Shown: positions 5,167 to 7,097 of the stretch, in pieces
Layout of the letters: the number at the start of each line of letters is the position of its first letter
How positions within the stretch are numbered: position 1 is the first letter of the stretch
Assembly: GCA_002898615.1 (NCBI GenBank)
Contig: BEIB01000042.1
Coordinates: 1-7,097 of the forward strand
Length of the DNA stretch: 7,097 nt
Origin: a bacterium HR25
GTDB lineage: Bacteria; Chloroflexota; Dehalococcoidia; SM23-28-2; HRbin24
Reading direction: 5' to 3'
The notes under the pieces: model-generated
What the model was told of the DNA's origin: nothing
The model's database searches: none
What the model saw: only the letters and a program-made list of their open reading frames with translations
Position numbers and translations under genes: made by a program

Positions 5167-6261
5167 CTACTCCAGCGGCTCCCAGCGCTCCGCCAGCTTG
5201 GCCGCCACCGCCGGCATGGTGGTGTACTCCATCTCCTCCAGGGGGAGGCGGTGGGGCTCGAAGGGGCCCAGGGAGCGCAGGTAGTCCGCTATCTCGTTGG
5301 CCTTGCGACGGGCGTTGTCGAAGCCGGGGTCATCGAACATGTCCCGCGGGCCCACCAGGTGGCCGTTGGCCAGCTGGAAGCCCAGACAGACCAGCCGCGG
5401 CGGGCCGTCGAAGCGGCTGGGGTGGGCGTCCCGGAGGCTCACCGGCATCAGAGGGCCGTTGTGGGAGCCCCGCATCCATCCCTCCACGATGAAGGGGTTA
5501 GTGAAGGGCTCCAGCACCTCCCCCACCGCCGGGAACTCGCCCTGCGCCCGCACGATCATGGTCGGGTCGTCCTTGCCCACGTAGCGTCCCGCTATGAGGG
5601 AGAGCTTCTCGGTGCTGGAGACGGCGCCCACGTTGCCCGTGCTGCGGTTGAAGACTCGCTTCACAGCGTAGCGGGCGGGCGCCCCCAGGAAGATGAGCAG
5701 GTCGTAGAGCTCCTCGGGAGCGTTAAGGATGATCTTCTTGTGCTCCTTGACGTCGTGGATCTCGAAGGCGAAGCCGTGGTGTAGGGGGTCGCTGATGACC
5801 AGGCCCGGGGTGTTGAAGGGGTCGGCGAACATCTTGTAGAGGGGCATGTTGAAGGCCCCGGCCGAGGTCTTGTCCCCCATGAAGACGAGCACCGGCTCCG
5901 AGGGCCGTTCCTGGATCTCCATCTCCGCCGTGCCGGGGCCGGCGCCGCGGATGTTGCCGGAGAAGGCGTCGGCCAGGATGTCCTGCCCCGCCCCGTAGAG
6001 CTTCAGCTTCTTGGCCACCTCCGTCCCGTGCTGGAAGACGTCCCAGGCCAGCCGATGGACCTCCTCGTTGTTCTCGCCCCGCTCGTGGGTCATGATGAGG
6101 AACATGTCGTCGCCGCAGTTGCTCACGTGGAAGTCGATGAGGAGGCCCCGCTGGCGGGCCTGCTCCAGGTCCTCCCGCGCTGTGTCCAGCACCTCGGGGT
6201 GGGAGGCAGAATGTCCCACAAAACCGCCGATATCGGCCTTTATAACGCTGATTGTCACCAT
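5167..6261 (-). CDS. Bifunctional fructose-1,6-bisphosphate aldolase/phosphatase (type V FBPase)
   Basis: This single-domain, Mg-dependent enzyme condenses dihydroxyacetone phosphate with glyceraldehyde 3-phosphate and then dephosphorylates the product to fructose 6-phosphate, making gluconeogenesis one-way. It is typical of archaea and deep-branching, mostly thermophilic bacteria. The protein has 364 residues from ATG 6261. Residues matching the Sulfolobus tokodaii active site are visible: D10 and H17 in KADIGGFVGH, D51/D52 in NCGDDMFLIMTH, D130/K131 in MGDKTSAGAFN, and Y227, Schiff-base K230 and D231 in GRYVGKDDP. ATG 6261 is chosen over GTG 6270 because GGAGG lies 8 nt before it and overlaps the GTG. 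The rdgB start follows 14 nt downstream. The protein looks complete and active. Confidence 0.96.
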   Translation of the reverse strand: MVTISVIKADIGGFVGHSASHPEVLDTAREDLEQARQRGLLIDFHVSNCGDDMFLIMTHERGENNEEVHRLAWDVFQHGTEVAKKLKLYGAGQDILADAFSGNIRGAGPGTAEMEIQERPSEPVLVFMGDKTSAGAFNMPLYKMFADPFNTPGLVISDPLHHGFAFEIHDVKEHKKIILNAPEELYDLLIFLGAPARYAVKRVFNRSTGNVGAVSSTEKLSLIAGRYVGKDDPTMIVRAQGEFPAVGEVLEPFTNPFIVEGWMRGSHNGPLMPVSLRDAHPSRFDGPPRLVCLGFQLANGHLVGPRDMFDDPGFDNARRKANEIADYLRSLGPFEPHRLPLEEMEYTTMPAVAAKLAERWEPLE

Positions 6262-6263
6262 TT

Positions 6264-6338
6264 CTAGCACCTCCAGCCCTTTCTCTTTCGTAGGGGGCTG
6301 TAGCTCCCTCGCCCGCCGTCGTACCCCACACCGTTCAT
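6264..6338 (-). CDS. Possible 24-codon leader ORF before the FBP gene
   Basis: ATG 6338 follows the stop of the upstream gene by one base (TAAC-ATG) and has GAGG 6 nt upstream. The frame runs 24 codons to a TAG two bases before the FBP ATG, filling the 78-nt gap. The peptide is glycine-rich at first (MNGVGYDGGRG) and ends basic (LRKRKGWRC). Codons near the end are uncommon for this genome (CTA, CGA, AGA). Translation would pass over the FBP ribosome site, so it could couple or limit FBP expression. It could equally be chance; such a short frame carries little statistical weight. Confidence 0.3.
   Translation of the reverse strand: MNGVGYDGGRGSYSPLRKRKGWRC
6270..6274 (-). promoter_or_regulatory. 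Ribosome binding site of the FBP aldolase/phosphatase gene
   Basis: GGAGG lies 8 nt before ATG 6261. It overlaps the alternative GTG 6270, which therefore cannot use it. The site also lies inside the last codons of the candidate 24-codon ORF. Confidence 0.75.
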
Positions 6339-6339
6339 G

Positions 6340-7097
6340 TTAGTCCTCGCCTTTCGGGAGCGTCAAGGAAGGAAAACGGCGGCGCAGGAGGGCCAGCGCC
6401 CGTCTGCCCCAGCGCCGTGCCTCGCTGTCCCGGCCCTCGGTCCGCCGCCCCGGCGGCCGGGACAACGCCTGGCTCAGGGCCTCCGCCAGGGCCTCCGCCC
6501 GTCCGCGGGCCGCCTCATCGTCCAGAGGCTTGTAGCCCTGGAGCTTGCGGGGGCCCTCCCGGCCGCCCTCCGGTATGTACCAGTCCCGGTAAGAGAGGCA
6601 GCCGGCGACTAGCAGAGCGTAGCCCAGGGGAGAGCAGGGGGGCGGATAGCCGCGGCCCAGGATTGCCGCTGTATCGGCATGGTCCGGGGAGTCGTACTCC
6701 ACCATGAGGCTCCCCCCGGGCGGCACCAGCTCCCCCAGAAGGCGGAAGAGCCGCTCCTGGCGCCCTCCCTCCTTCAGAGATGCCTCCTCGCCGTCGAAGC
6801 GGAGGACGGGCAGGTAGCGGACCAGGTCTATCCAGTTGTAGGCCGGGTAGCGGCCACGGTTGGAGAGGCCCAGGGCCAGCGGCCCCTGGCTGAGCCGTCC
6901 CTGGTCGTCCCGCACGAAGAGCTGGAAGTAATCGGCCCCCACCTGGTTGCGGGGCCCCAGGAAGACCACCAGCCTCCCCAGGCCGATGCCCTTCCCCTGC
7001 AGGGTGGCTAGGGGGTGGGCCTCCGCCGGCCGCCAGCGATCGCCCAGGGAGGCTGTCAGGCGGGCCCGGTCGTCGGGCCGGGGCACCAAGCGAGCGA
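6340..7097 (-). CDS. DUF1122-like protein of unknown function, start uncertain at window edge
   Basis: From TTG 7089 the product would be 249 residues, but the frame is open to the right edge, so the true start may lie outside. TTG 7089 and GTG 7086 are both possible, and no ribosome site can be judged. Visible blocks (TTG = 1) are LGPRNQVGADYFQLFVR (44-60), SNRGRYPAYNWIDLVRYLP (76-94), PPGGSLMVEYDSPDHADTAA (123-142), PPPCSPLGYALLVAG (149-163) and RDWYIPEGGREGPRKLQGYKP (168-188). These resemble, from memory, the DUF1122 family of archaea and bacteria. The GGSLMVEY block may be a Rossmann-like strand and loop, but no cofactor motif is clear. The tail (190-249) is Arg/Ala-rich and less conserved-looking. 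It is first in the string leading to the FBP gene. No signal peptide or membrane span is seen. Confidence 0.75.
   Translation of the reverse strand, partial: ARLVPRPDDRARLTASLGDRWRPAEAHPLATLQGKGIGLGRLVVFLGPRNQVGADYFQLFVRDDQGRLSQGPLALGLSNRGRYPAYNWIDLVRYLPVLRFDGEEASLKEGGRQERLFRLLGELVPPGGSLMVEYDSPDHADTAAILGRGYPPPCSPLGYALLVAGCLSYRDWYIPEGGREGPRKLQGYKPLDDEAARGRAEALAEALSQALSRPPGRRTEGRDSEARRWGRRALALLRRRFPSLTLPKGED

Noticed and set aside
1..7097. CRISPR array, insertion sequence, tRNA or rRNA
   Set aside because: I saw no regularly spaced repeats, terminal inverted repeats, transposase motifs or tRNA-like arms; coding genes explain nearly all of the window.

Overview
This is a strongly GC-rich bacterial window (about 70% by eye, with G/C-ending codons) packed with genes. 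All but one of the genes lie on the minus strand. A stand-alone bifunctional FBP aldolase/phosphatase, a SufR-type iron-sulfur regulator and split moaA/moaC genes suggest a thermophilic or anaerobic member of a deep-branching phylum. Chloroflexota (Dehalococcoidia-like) is my best guess, but it rests on gene content and general resemblance, not on any search.

Layout from left to right. (1) Positions 1-2216, minus strand: a SufR-like winged-helix regulator, then a degenerate PP2C-fold protein, then tsaD. The PP2C-fold gene and tsaD overlap by ATGA, and tsaD runs off the left edge without its C-terminus. (2) Positions 2217-2286: a short AT-rich divergent promoter island. It holds two opposed TATAAT boxes embedded in a perfect 7-bp inverted repeat, a plausible operator for the regulator. 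(3) Positions 2287-2697, plus strand: a 136-residue protein of unknown function, the only plus-strand gene. Its stop codon interlocks with the moaC stop in a shared CTAG. (4) Positions 2694-7097, minus strand: a tight gene string read right to left. It consists of a DUF1122-like protein, a possible 24-codon leader ORF, FBP aldolase/phosphatase, XTP/dITP diphosphatase (apparently starting at AUA), moaA, a possible 82-codon ORF and moaC.

Functionally, the right-hand string combines gluconeogenesis (FBP aldolase/phosphatase), nucleotide-pool sanitation (RdgB/Ham1) and the first two steps of molybdenum cofactor synthesis (MoaA and MoaC: GTP to cPMP). The left-hand string combines an Fe-S-sensing regulator with the tRNA t6A enzyme TsaD. 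I see no CRISPR array, insertion sequence, tRNA or rRNA. Nothing here is clearly a new defence or mobile system. The most unusual points are the AUA start, the catalytically bare PP2C homologue coupled to tsaD, the divergent operator with a probably leaderless regulator mRNA, and the small ORFs that fill the operon gaps.
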